Shown here: piece by piece, positions 17,931-26,228 of the stretch | Position numbering within the stretch: the first letter of the stretch is position 1 | Layout of the letters: the number at the start of each line of letters is the position of its first letter | Program-made: the position numbers and the translations under genes | Source of the DNA: an uncultured bacterium | Lineage (GTDB): Bacteria; Cyanobacteriota; Vampirovibrionia; Gastranaerophilales; Gastranaerophilaceae | Length of the DNA stretch: 64,000 bases | Reading direction: 5' to 3' | NCBI GenBank assembly: GCA_949298805.1 | Contig: CASFXY010000013.1 | Span: 24,417-88,416 of the forward strand | Notes under the pieces: model-generated | Seen by the model: only the letters and a program-made list of their open reading frames with translations | Told to the model about the DNA's origin: nothing | Databases searched by the model: none

Positions 17931-18799
17931 TATTGTACCATTTGGTCAACTGTTAAAATTAATATTCCCTTTCCGCCAATTGCTTTCAGATGGTCTATGC
18001 TGTCGTAAACTTTGTCTTTATCTACAACAACATGGATTACAACATTATCATTATTGCCCCAGAGCTGTGTAACTGTGGGGGAGGACAATCCGGGCATAAA
18101 GCTTTTGACTTCTTCAATTTTATCTTTCGGTACATGCACCATAAGATACTTTTTCTCTTGAGCGTCAATAACCGAATTTAGTGCCCTCATAAGAGAATTT
18201 AATTTTTTTTGTTTATCTTCTTCCAGATTTTTTCTTGCAACAACAACTGCAGATGATTTTAAAATTTTGTCTATAATTCTCAATCTGTTTGATTTTAATG
18301 TAGAACCTGTTGAAGTTATATCAATTACAACATCGGATAAACCAAGCGAAGGTGTAATTTCGACAGCACCTGAAACTTCAATAATATTAGCTTTTTTGCC
18401 TAATTTTTCAAAGTATTTTTTTGCTATGTTAGGAAAAGATGTTGCAACATTAAGTTCATTCGGTAAATCTGCAGCTGTTTTATAAGGGTCGTCATCTTTG
18501 ACCGCTACAACCATTTCGCATGCGCCAAAATCAAATTCTTTTATTTTGCTAAGTTCAACTCCGACTTCTGTTACTACATCCCAACCGGTAAAGCCGACAT
18601 CTGCTACTTTTGCTTCCAAAAATCTTGGTATATCTTGTGTTCTTACAAAAATTAATGAATATTTACCGTCACGAGTAGCAATTTTAAGACATCTCTCGTC
18701 TTTTGTGCCAAAACTGAGACCTGCATTATTTAATAATTCATAAATTTTTGTTGAAAGTCTTCCTTTATTGGGAATAGCTATTTTTAATGTGTTATCCAT
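17930..18799 (-). CDS. hisG: ATP phosphoribosyltransferase, long form
   Basis: A 289-residue HisG_L, first enzyme of histidine biosynthesis (ATP + PRPP to phosphoribosyl-ATP). The catalytic part opens with LKIAIPNKGRLSTKIYELL. The PRPP-binding loop is seen as DVVIDITSTGSTLKSNRL (about residues 155-172). The C-terminal ACT-like regulatory domain ends with VVVDKDKVYDSIDHLKAIGGKGI, so it should be feedback-inhibited by histidine without HisZ. No other his genes are here. The pairing with mazG recalls the pyrophosphohydrolase logic of HisE but MazG is not HisE. An inverted repeat covers the start. Confidence 0.95.
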   Translation of the reverse strand: MDNTLKIAIPNKGRLSTKIYELLNNAGLSFGTKDERCLKIATRDGKYSLIFVRTQDIPRFLEAKVADVGFTGWDVVTEVGVELSKIKEFDFGACEMVVAVKDDDPYKTAADLPNELNVATSFPNIAKKYFEKLGKKANIIEVSGAVEITPSLGLSDVVIDITSTGSTLKSNRLRIIDKILKSSAVVVARKNLEEDKQKKLNSLMRALNSVIDAQEKKYLMVHVPKDKIEEVKSFMPGLSSPTVTQLWGNNDNVVIHVVVDKDKVYDSIDHLKAIGGKGILILTVDQMVQ

Positions 18800-18820
18800 A
18801 GTTTTCAGGGTAACACATTA
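18785..18820. promoter_or_regulatory. Inverted repeat over the hisG start (candidate operator)
   Basis: TAATGTGTTATCC (18785-18797) is mirrored by GGGTAACACATTA (18808-18820), with one mismatch in 13 and a 10-bp spacer. On the minus strand a candidate extended -10 (TGTTACCCT, hexamer 18807-18812) falls in the upstream arm, with TTGCTT 16 nt before it, and the hisG ATG (18797-18799) is at the edge of the downstream arm. The dyad is thus centred on the predicted transcription start, where a repressor would bind. No T-run follows on either strand, so it is not a terminator. Confidence 0.45.
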
Positions 18821-18841
18821 AAAATTAAAAGCAAGTAAATA

Positions 18842-19801
18842 TTACTGTTTTAAGAAAATTGCTTGGGCAAGATAATTTATACTTTCTTCTAAATCTTCGG
18901 GATTTGAAGAAAAAGCAAGCATATTGCTGCAGACTTCATAATATTTGGGATTATTAGGCTCAAGTCTTATTGCTTCTTTCATATCAGATATTGCATCTGC
19001 TTGCTCGGGGTTTACAAGTGCCCTTCTGTAAAATGCAAAAGCAGAATTGGGGTTATAATTAATTGCCATACTAAATGCTTCAAAAGCACTGTTTATTTCT
19101 TTTGAGTATTTTGAAGTTGCCATTGCTCTGTAGCATAAACCTTTTTTCAAATATGCATCGTACAATTTTGTTTTTATTTTTTGATTGTCAGGATTTTGTG
19201 CAAGTTCTTGCTCATTGAGCTCGATGCTTATATCAAGAGCTTCTACCGCACTTTTATAATCTCCAATTGTCATGTAAACTTTGCCTTTTAGTGTTTGCAA
19301 ATCAGGATTTTGCACTAATTCGTAACTGCTTGTAAAGTCATCCAATGCACTTCTTAAAAGTTTTTGCATTTCGTATTCTTCTTTACCTTTTTTTGCTTGC
19401 GCCAGTTTTGTTTTGGCAATACCCCTCATGCGATATGCCGTTGAGTCGGCTTGTATATCCAAAGACTTATCATAGCTTGCAATTGCTTCTTCGTATTTTT
19501 TTTGTTCGCTATACATGTTGCCAACTGCAAAGTATGCTTTTGCGCTTCCCCTTACTTCAAGTGCTTTTTCAAGGTAAACAAGTCCGGTTGAATATTCTTT
19601 TTTTCTAAAAGCTTCCAGCCCTCTTTTTTCCAGTTGCTCTGCAAGCGCAATATCTTTTTTGTCTGCCTGTGATTTTTCAAAAGTATCTTGTTGCGGACCG
19701 TCAATATTTCCTTTGAAATTCATTGCATTATTTTTTATGCTTGTATATAGTTTTGTTGTCGGTTTTACCGCGTTTGTAAAATTTGATGTAATGCTTAACA
19801 T
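18842..19801 (-). CDS. TPR-repeat protein with N-terminal NFKG motif
   Basis: A 319-residue protein with about six TPR motifs (for example AKAYFAVGNMYSEQKKYEEA and ALDISIELNEQELAQNP). The N-terminal 45 residues are polar and contain NNAMNFKGN, a short motif that recurs at the N-terminus of the glycogen-synthase-like protein (27933) and the lytic transglycosylase (49152). There is no hydrophobic signal peptide. AAGGAAA lies 7 nt before the ATG. It is upstream of hisG on the same strand with a 42-bp gap. Function is not known. Confidence 0.75.
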   Translation of the reverse strand: MLSITSNFTNAVKPTTKLYTSIKNNAMNFKGNIDGPQQDTFEKSQADKKDIALAEQLEKRGLEAFRKKEYSTGLVYLEKALEVRGSAKAYFAVGNMYSEQKKYEEAIASYDKSLDIQADSTAYRMRGIAKTKLAQAKKGKEEYEMQKLLRSALDDFTSSYELVQNPDLQTLKGKVYMTIGDYKSAVEALDISIELNEQELAQNPDNQKIKTKLYDAYLKKGLCYRAMATSKYSKEINSAFEAFSMAINYNPNSAFAFYRRALVNPEQADAISDMKEAIRLEPNNPKYYEVCSNMLAFSSNPEDLEESINYLAQAIFLKQ

Positions 19802-19915
19802 ATTTTTCCTTTTAAATTAGTATGCGTATTTTTTTAAAACAGGTGAAGAATAATTTTTGCTAATAATATTTTTTTATCATAAAATATTTATATAAATATA
19901 AGAGGAATTAAGTAT

Positions 19916-22729
19916 ATGCCAGAGGAAAAAAAAGAATTTAAAAATACGCTTAATCTGCCGCAAACAACACTTGCCATGCGCGCTAATGCATCTGTTAGAG
20001 AGGTAGAAATTCAAAAATTTTGGGAAGAAAACAAAATTTATGAAAAAAATATTGCTCAAAGAGATAAAGCAAATAAATTCATTCTGCATGACGGTCCTCC
20101 TTATTTAAGTTCTGATAAAATTCATATCGGGACAGCATTAAATAAAATATTAAAAGATATTGTTGTTAAATATAAATCTCAAAAAGGATACTATGCACCT
20201 TATGTTCCGGGATATGACGCTCATGGGTTGCCTATAGAAAATGCGGTTGTAAAAAATATAAAGGGTGGCAGAGAAGCAATTACTCCTTATGAACTAAGAC
20301 AAAAATGCAGAGAATTTGCACTTAAAAATTTAAAAGGTCAAGAGGCGAATTTTAAACGTCTTGGCGTATGGGGCGATTGGGAAAATCCATATTTGTCTAT
20401 TGCGCCTGAATTTGAAGCACGTCAAATCAGAATTTTTTATGAAATGTATAAAAAAGGCTATATTGAAAAAGGTCTAAAGCCTGTTTATTGGTGTGCAAGT
20501 TGTGAAACTGCTTTGGCTGAAGCAGAAGTTGAATATGCAGATCATACATCAGAGTCAATATATGTGAAATTTAAATTTATTGATGATGACTGCAAAAAAA
20601 TTTACAGTATGGCAAATATTGAATCAAATTTACCGCTCTACAGTATAATTTGGACAACAACTCCTTGGACAATTCCTTCGAATATGGCAATAAGCCTGCA
20701 TCCTGATTTTGAATATCAAATTTTTGAATATCAAGGTGCAAATTACATTGTTGCCAAGGAACTTCTGGAAAGTTTTACAAAAGATGTAGAGTGGGAAAAT
20801 ATTAACCTTGAGGGCAAAACACTCAGAGGTTCTCAGCTTGAAAATCTTAAAACAAAACATCCCATGTATGAAAGATTTTCTCCAATCCTTACAGGTGAAC
20901 ATGTAACTCTTGAGGCAGGCACAGGCGCTGTTCACACCGCCCCCGGTCATGGTCTTGAGGACTGGGAGGTTTGTCAAAAATACGGTATAGAAACATTTTC
21001 ACCTTTTGATTCAAAAGGACGTTGGACATCACAAGTTCCGGAACTTGAAGGAGTGCCTTATTACAAGGGTAATCAAATTGTGATTGACAAATTAAAAGAA
21101 TTAAATGCGCTAATAAAACAAACGCCCATTACTCACAGTTATCCGCATTGTTGGAGGTGCAAAAATCCGGTTATGTACAGAGCAACTCCGCAGTGGTTTG
21201 TAAGAGTTGGTGAATATAAAAATCAAACATTAAACGCTATTAAAAATGTTCAGTGGATACCCTCGGCAGGTGAAAAAAGAATTTCAAATATGGTGGAAAA
21301 TCGCTCTGACTGGTGTATTTCACGTCAAAGAGCATGGGGTGTGCCAATTCCTGTATTGTATTGTAAGAAATGCGGTAAAGCAATTGTCAGCGATGAAACA
21401 ATTGACATAATTGCTGATAAATTTGAAAAAGAATCTTCCGATGCTTGGGTTAAATACGAAGCAAAGGATTTTATGCCCGAAGGGTATAAATGTGAATGTG
21501 GCTGTGATGAGTTTGAAAAAGAGTCAGATATTATGGATGTATGGTTTGATTCCGGTTCCTCCTGGTCTGCAGTTGTCGAAAAGCGCTCAAGTGAACTTGG
21601 TACAATTCCTGTTGAGATGTACCTTGAAGGTTCAGATCAGCATCGCGGCTGGTTTCAATCATCTCTTTTGACATGTGTTGCAACGCGCGGAGTTGCCCCT
21701 TACAAGACAGTATTGACACATGGTTTTGTTTTGGACGGCGAAGGACGAAAAATGTCAAAATCATTGGGCAATGTTGTTCTGCCGCAGGAAGTTACAAAAG
21801 TATACGGTGCTGATGTATTAAGATTGTGGGCTGCAAGCGTTGACTACAGAAATGATATCAAAATCGGCGAAAATATCATCAAACAACTTGTTGAAATTTT
21901 TAAGAAAACAAGAAATACGGCAAGATTTTTACTCGGTAATTTGTTTGATTTTGACCCTAAAACAGATTATGTAAAATACGAAGACTTAAAAAGCATTGAC
22001 AAGTTTGCACTTTCAAGACTAAATAAACTTATAGAGAATGTTGATGAGGCTTTTGAAAAATATGAGTTTTATAAGTATTTTCAATACCTTCAAAACTTTG
22101 CAGCGGTTGACTTGAGCTCTTTTTATTTGGATATTGTAAAAGACAGACTTTATACGTCCGGTAAAAAGTCATTATCTAGATGTGCTTGTCAAACGGTAAT
22201 GCATGAAATTTTGCAAACGCTTGTCAGAATTTTGGTTCCTGTTATGCCCCACCAAGCGGAAGACATCTGGCAAAATATGCCTGAGTGCCAAAGAAACGGT
22301 CTTGAAAGTATTTTGCTTTCGGATTGGGTAAAAGTTCAGCCGCAATGGAATAATGAAGAACTTGAACATGAATTTACAGAGCTGCTTAAAACTCGTGATA
22401 TTGTTTCACATGCAATTGAGCCATTGAGATCCGGTGATGAAAAAATCGTAGGAAGCTCTTTGGAAGTTGATATTTTAATAACTTGTGAGAACTCCTCTAA
22501 TCAAAAACTTCTTGAAAAATATAAAGATGATTTGGGAGATTTATACATTGTTTCTCATGTTCTGACGGATGATAGTGCAGAATTTGATACTATAAGCGAG
22601 TTTGAGCAGGACGGTTACAAAGTGAAAATTCAAAAAGCCAAAGGACAAAAGTGCGAACGCTGCTGGAAATATCGTAATCTTAATGCAGAAGGAATTTGCG
22701 CTGATTGTGCTCAGGCTATAAATTGTTAA
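19916..22729 (+). CDS. ileS: Isoleucyl-tRNA synthetase
   Basis: IleRS of 937 residues, the usual bacterial length, charges tRNA-Ile and edits valine. HDGPPYLSSDKIHIGTALNK holds the ATP-binding motif, here HIGT where nearly all class I enzymes have HIGH, and GRKMSKSLGNVV is the KMSKS loop. Zinc sites are seen as CKKCGKAI with CECGCDEFEKES in the middle and CERCWKYRN...CADC at the C-terminus. DVWFDSGSSWSAV and GSDQHRGWFQSSLL are intact. The start has AAGAGGAA about 10 nt upstream. It is a single-gene unit divergent from the TPR gene. Confidence 0.97.
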   Translation: MPEEKKEFKNTLNLPQTTLAMRANASVREVEIQKFWEENKIYEKNIAQRDKANKFILHDGPPYLSSDKIHIGTALNKILKDIVVKYKSQKGYYAPYVPGYDAHGLPIENAVVKNIKGGREAITPYELRQKCREFALKNLKGQEANFKRLGVWGDWENPYLSIAPEFEARQIRIFYEMYKKGYIEKGLKPVYWCASCETALAEAEVEYADHTSESIYVKFKFIDDDCKKIYSMANIESNLPLYSIIWTTTPWTIPSNMAISLHPDFEYQIFEYQGANYIVAKELLESFTKDVEWENINLEGKTLRGSQLENLKTKHPMYERFSPILTGEHVTLEAGTGAVHTAPGHGLEDWEVCQKYGIETFSPFDSKGRWTSQVPELEGVPYYKGNQIVIDKLKELNALIKQTPITHSYPHCWRCKNPVMYRATPQWFVRVGEYKNQTLNAIKNVQWIPSAGEKRISNMVENRSDWCISRQRAWGVPIPVLYCKKCGKAIVSDETIDIIADKFEKESSDAWVKYEAKDFMPEGYKCECGCDEFEKESDIMDVWFDSGSSWSAVVEKRSSELGTIPVEMYLEGSDQHRGWFQSSLLTCVATRGVAPYKTVLTHGFVLDGEGRKMSKSLGNVVLPQEVTKVYGADVLRLWAASVDYRNDIKIGENIIKQLVEIFKKTRNTARFLLGNLFDFDPKTDYVKYEDLKSIDKFALSRLNKLIENVDEAFEKYEFYKYFQYLQNFAAVDLSSFYLDIVKDRLYTSGKKSLSRCACQTVMHEILQTLVRILVPVMPHQAEDIWQNMPECQRNGLESILLSDWVKVQPQWNNEELEHEFTELLKTRDIVSHAIEPLRSGDEKIVGSSLEVDILITCENSSNQKLLEKYKDDLGDLYIVSHVLTDDSAEFDTISEFEQDGYKVKIQKAKGQKCERCWKYRNLNAEGICADCAQAINC

Positions 22730-22816
22730 GCAATGTTACAATTTATTGAATCTGCGTAATTCAAAGTAAAAATTTTTGTTAATTTATATAGCAGCAAAAT
22801 TTTTACGGGGTTAAAA

Positions 22817-23713
22817 GTGATTCAACTCAATTTAGATTTGAATTATTTAACGCAATACTTTGAAATTACTACTCAAAGGCTTAATCAGTATGCTTCAAAA
22901 AGCATTGAAGAAGTAATGGAATTAGAGCTTGAGCAAGGCAATGATTATGCTGCACTAATTTCATCTGCCATGCAAAACCCGCAAAAGCTTGCTAAGCTTT
23001 TGCAGTTAATGGACCCTAAGAACCGATATTTAATTATAAGAAATTTATCCGAAAATGACCTTGACAAGCTTATCCCGTATCTTGAACAAGATGATTTACT
23101 ATGGGGTTTGAGATATTTTAAGGTTGATAAAATTATCGAAATGTTAAATAAACTCCCGACCGAAGAATTGATGAGTGTTGTGCTGCAAAGATTTACACTT
23201 AAAGATATTTTTCTTCTCATGCCAACAGAAGAAATGGATAAGTTTTTTGAAAATGAAAAAGTTGAACGCAAGGATGTAATGAAACATTTTGAAGCCCTTG
23301 ACCCTTCCGAACTAGAGCGAATTTTGGTTGAGCAATTTGGTCCTGTCATGAAAGAAAAAAATCAGGAAGAACAACTTAAATTTATGGAATCGCTTAAAGA
23401 TGATGATTTCACAAAAATGCTGCAAGGTATGAAAAAACGTGATAAGGTTGACCTTATGGTTAGTTTATGCAAAGAAAAACCGAAGCTGCTTGAAGAAATT
23501 AACCCCGAGAATTTAACTAATCCAATGAGGACAATGGAAAAACATGATATATTGCAGTGTATGTCTGTTCTTGATCCGGAGTTTTTAATACCTATGGTTC
23601 AAGAACTTCCGCCTGATTTGCTGCAAGTTGTTGCAACGCAAATCGACCCTCTTGTTTTTGCTCAAGTGCTGATAGATGAATTTCCTGATGTTCTTTCAAA
23701 AATTGCACTTTAA
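22817..23713 (+). CDS. All-helical repeat protein, MgtE N-domain/FliG-like
   Basis: A 298-residue soluble protein starting with GTG (GGGG 6 nt upstream). It is made of short helical hairpins such as NPQKLAKLLQLMDPKNRYLIIRNLSENDLDKLIPYL, a pattern seen in the superhelical N domain of MgtE and the middle domain of FliG. There is no channel domain, so it is not a magnesium transporter. Because the genome encodes FliN and rod proteins, a FliG-like or motor-associated role is possible but unproven. It ends in a TTAA shared with the stop of the convergent permease. Confidence 0.5.
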   Translation: MIQLNLDLNYLTQYFEITTQRLNQYASKSIEEVMELELEQGNDYAALISSAMQNPQKLAKLLQLMDPKNRYLIIRNLSENDLDKLIPYLEQDDLLWGLRYFKVDKIIEMLNKLPTEELMSVVLQRFTLKDIFLLMPTEEMDKFFENEKVERKDVMKHFEALDPSELERILVEQFGPVMKEKNQEEQLKFMESLKDDDFTKMLQGMKKRDKVDLMVSLCKEKPKLLEEINPENLTNPMRTMEKHDILQCMSVLDPEFLIPMVQELPPDLLQVVATQIDPLVFAQVLIDEFPDVLSKIAL

Positions 23714-24885
23714 GTTATAGTATAGGCTTTTTTATAGTACAAGAAAGAGCCTATTATAAATATTGAAATAACGGGCAGCCATGCTGCCATAAACGGTGAT
23801 ATTGTTTTTGTTTCCCCAAGATTAAGCGAAAAGGCTCTTATTAAATAATATACAAAAATAATTAGTACACTGAATAAAAATCCCCTGTTATACCTTACTC
23901 TCGGAGGTGTTATTGCAAGCGGAATGCCTACAAGAGTAAGAGCAATAGTAGTAACAGGCAGTGCTAATTTATCATATAAGTCTACCTGATATTTTATTTT
24001 TAATTTTTCCATAAAATCTTTGTTGAGTTTGTTTTTGTTTATGTATTTTAAAAGTTTAAAGAAATTATATTGACTTGCTGTTTCTTTAACAAGACCTTCG
24101 GCATTTTCAATACCAAAACTTACCGTTGAATCATCAAAAAGACTTGTGTTAAAGATTTTTCCGCTTTTTGAAATTGTATAAATTACTCCGCCGTTAAAAA
24201 TCCAGCCCAGCGCCCCTGTTCTTCCCGCTTTTGCTTGAACAATTTGAATTGCATCTTTGTCGGATAAATCAACTAAAGTAATATTGTTTAGGGTTTTGTT
24301 TTTGCATTCTTCAATGTATATAAGCCTCTTTAGAACATTGTTTTTGTCCGCATCTTTTATGGTGAAATTCATTCTTCCTTCAGGAACATGTTTTTTTTGA
24401 AGCGAGTATATAGCAAGGTGCTTTGATGTCATACTGGTTGCAGGAACTATAACTTCGCTTATAAAAAAACTCACAAATGTCATAACTATTGCAAAAGCAA
24501 ATATTGGACGTGCCATTCTTGAAATACTTATGCCACAAGCTTTTAAGACCGTTACTTCTGAATTAAGACTTAACCTGTTAACGGTCATAACCGTTGCAAA
24601 AAGTGTTGAAATAGGTATTGTCATTACAAAAACCTGTGGCAAATTTAAAATAATCATCATAAAAGCTATGTTAAACGGTATACCATACAGAGTTATTTGT
24701 TTAATCAGTTGCGTAAAAGTTTCTGAGGCAAAAATAATGGAAGTAAAAATAATTACACCCATTAAAAATACTTCTAAAAGTTGTTTTAGTATATATTTAT
24801 CCAAAATGGGCATTTGGCGATATTTTTGATAAATATAATTTTTTATATTATTTAGGATTAAATATATTCTTGCCTTTTTTGTCAT
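23710..24885 (-). CDS. LptF/LptG family permease
   Basis: A YjgP/YjgQ-family membrane protein of up to 391 residues. Three N-terminal helices (MPILDKYILKQLLEVFLMGVI and following), a periplasmic beta-jellyroll region (about 150-280) and three C-terminal helices (LPVTTIALTLVGIPLAI) match LptF/LptG, which extract LPS from the inner membrane with LptB. It implies an LPS-bearing outer membrane. Only one copy is here; cyanobacterial-type systems often use a single gene. The ATG at 24885 overlaps the end of tyrA by 38 nt. An internal ATG at 24813 would give the family's usual start (MPILDKYI), so the N-terminus is uncertain. Confidence 0.85.
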   Translation of the reverse strand: MTKKARIYLILNNIKNYIYQKYRQMPILDKYILKQLLEVFLMGVIIFTSIIFASETFTQLIKQITLYGIPFNIAFMMIILNLPQVFVMTIPISTLFATVMTVNRLSLNSEVTVLKACGISISRMARPIFAFAIVMTFVSFFISEVIVPATSMTSKHLAIYSLQKKHVPEGRMNFTIKDADKNNVLKRLIYIEECKNKTLNNITLVDLSDKDAIQIVQAKAGRTGALGWIFNGGVIYTISKSGKIFNTSLFDDSTVSFGIENAEGLVKETASQYNFFKLLKYINKNKLNKDFMEKLKIKYQVDLYDKLALPVTTIALTLVGIPLAITPPRVRYNRGFLFSVLIIFVYYLIRAFSLNLGETKTISPFMAAWLPVISIFIIGSFLYYKKAYTIT

Positions 24886-25645
24886 ACATCAGCGCTCTTT
24901 TTTGACTTATGTTTTTAAGCACCTCTATTCTCTCATCATCTTTAAGGTTTTTCAAGTAAGTTAAAGATTCAAGAAACAAATCTATACTTTTATCAATATT
25001 TTTTTTATTTAATTTCAACATGTCAGCTGCCAAGATTTCATTTGTTGCAGCAAGTCTTGTTGTATCTCTAAATCCGCTTGCAGCAATTGTTTTAGCTTCA
25101 TTAGTTTTAACGGAATTAAAAAGTGCAAAAGACAAAAGCATTGGTAAATGAGAAATTTGTGCAGCAGCAAAATCGTGAGTTTTTGAATCCATTAAAACAG
25201 GCTCAGCACCCATAAATTTTATTACTTCTTCTAAAATGGCATTTCTTTTTGTAATAACCCATTTTGCACCACAAAACAACTCGCTTTTAGAAGCATCAAA
25301 TCCTGATTCTTCAGTTCCCGCCATTGGATGAGTGCCTATATAGTTAAATTTATATCCGCCTTCCAAAAAACTTTTTAGCGAACATACATCACATACAATA
25401 CATTTTGGAGATACAATATTTTCAAGTCTTTTTAAGACATTTTTCGCTTCATTCATTGGTGAACATACAAAAACCACATCTGCACCCCTTGCATCTTCTA
25501 TCATATCCGAAGCGTAAGGGGTGTAGCTCTTTGCCTTGTCGTAACTTGATTTTGAAATAGCAGCAACTTCCCAATCACTTTCACTGAGCGATTTTAAAAT
25601 TGAACCGCCTATCAACCCTAAACCTATAACAGCGATTTTTAACAT
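24848..25645 (-). CDS. tyrA: Prephenate/arogenate dehydrogenase
   Basis: A 265-residue TyrA for tyrosine biosynthesis. The NAD(P) site is KIAVIGLGLIGGSILKSL at the very N-terminus, and the catalytic region is YIGTHPMAGTEESGFDA with His and Arg-containing downstream blocks (ASGFRDTTRLAA). It is compact, without ACT or chorismate mutase domains, like cyanobacterial arogenate dehydrogenases. The start is the ATG at 25645, which places the Rossmann motif at the N-terminus; the longer open frame upstream would overlap the divergent leuD-like gene. TATAAT (25653-25658) ends 7 nt before the ATG and no Shine-Dalgarno is present. Confidence 0.92.
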   Translation of the reverse strand: MLKIAVIGLGLIGGSILKSLSESDWEVAAISKSSYDKAKSYTPYASDMIEDARGADVVFVCSPMNEAKNVLKRLENIVSPKCIVCDVCSLKSFLEGGYKFNYIGTHPMAGTEESGFDASKSELFCGAKWVITKRNAILEEVIKFMGAEPVLMDSKTHDFAAAQISHLPMLLSFALFNSVKTNEAKTIAASGFRDTTRLAATNEILAADMLKLNKKNIDKSIDLFLESLTYLKNLKDDERIEVLKNISQKRALMYDKKGKNIFNPK

Positions 25646-25721
25646 AATATATATTATAGTATAAATTTTGTTTTTTGTATTATAATGGTTAAGAAAAATA
25701 AAGCATTTTTGGAGGTATAAA
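25646..25721. promoter_or_regulatory. Divergent promoter region tyrA / leuD-like
   Basis: Within 76 bp, minus-strand TATAAT (25653-25658) serves tyrA with leaderless spacing. Plus-strand TATAAT (25681-25686) serves the leuD-like gene with a leader of about 30 nt carrying GGAGG. One region thus shows both start types side by side. Confidence 0.55.
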
Positions 25722-26228
25722 ATGGAGTTAATAAAAAAAGGACGTGCTTTTAAATTTGGCGATAACATCTCTACAGACCATATTGCGCCCGGCAGACTCT
25801 TTCATTTAAGAAGTAATCTTGAAGAATTTTCAAAGCATGTTCTAGAAGATGCCGATCCTGAATTTGCCTCAAAAATGCAAAAAGGTGATTTTGTTGTTGC
25901 AGGAAATAATTTCGGGCTTGGTTCTTCTCGTGAGCATGCGCCGCAAATTATTAAAATAGCAGGAGTCGGCGCTGTTATAGCAAAAAGTTTTGCAAGAATC
26001 TTCTACAGAAATGCAATTAATATCGGGCTTTTGGCAATAGAATGCAATACCGATAATATTGAGGCGGGAGATGAGCTTGAGCTTGATATCAGAAACGGCA
26101 TTTTAAAAAATATTACAAAAAATGAAACAATAAAAATTACCCCTCTGCCTGACGTTATGATAAAACTTTTAAACGACGGTGGTTTGATTGAACACTTGAG
26201 AAAGCATGGAGATTTTGACCTTGTATAA
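25722..26228 (+). CDS. leuD: 3-isopropylmalate dehydratase/homoaconitase-type small subunit
   Basis: A 168-residue small (swivel) subunit of the aconitase superfamily. GDNISTDHIAPGRLF opens it and GLGSSREHAPQII carries the conserved GSSRE substrate-binding motif. The specificity loop reads FHLRSN with Arg30. Isopropylmalate isomerases usually have a hydrophobic YLV-type loop, while homoaconitases have YLR-type loops. It overlaps the next gene, an isocitrate/isopropylmalate dehydrogenase homologue, so the pair could act on isocitrate or homoisocitrate rather than in leucine synthesis. The [4Fe-4S] large subunit is not in the window. GGAGG precedes the ATG. Confidence 0.85.
   Translation: MELIKKGRAFKFGDNISTDHIAPGRLFHLRSNLEEFSKHVLEDADPEFASKMQKGDFVVAGNNFGLGSSREHAPQIIKIAGVGAVIAKSFARIFYRNAINIGLLAIECNTDNIEAGDELELDIRNGILKNITKNETIKITPLPDVMIKLLNDGGLIEHLRKHGDFDLV

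Noticed and set aside
18785..18820. Terminator for the TPR gene upstream of hisG
   Set aside because: The inverted repeat is not followed by a T-run on either strand and would have to terminate inside hisG.
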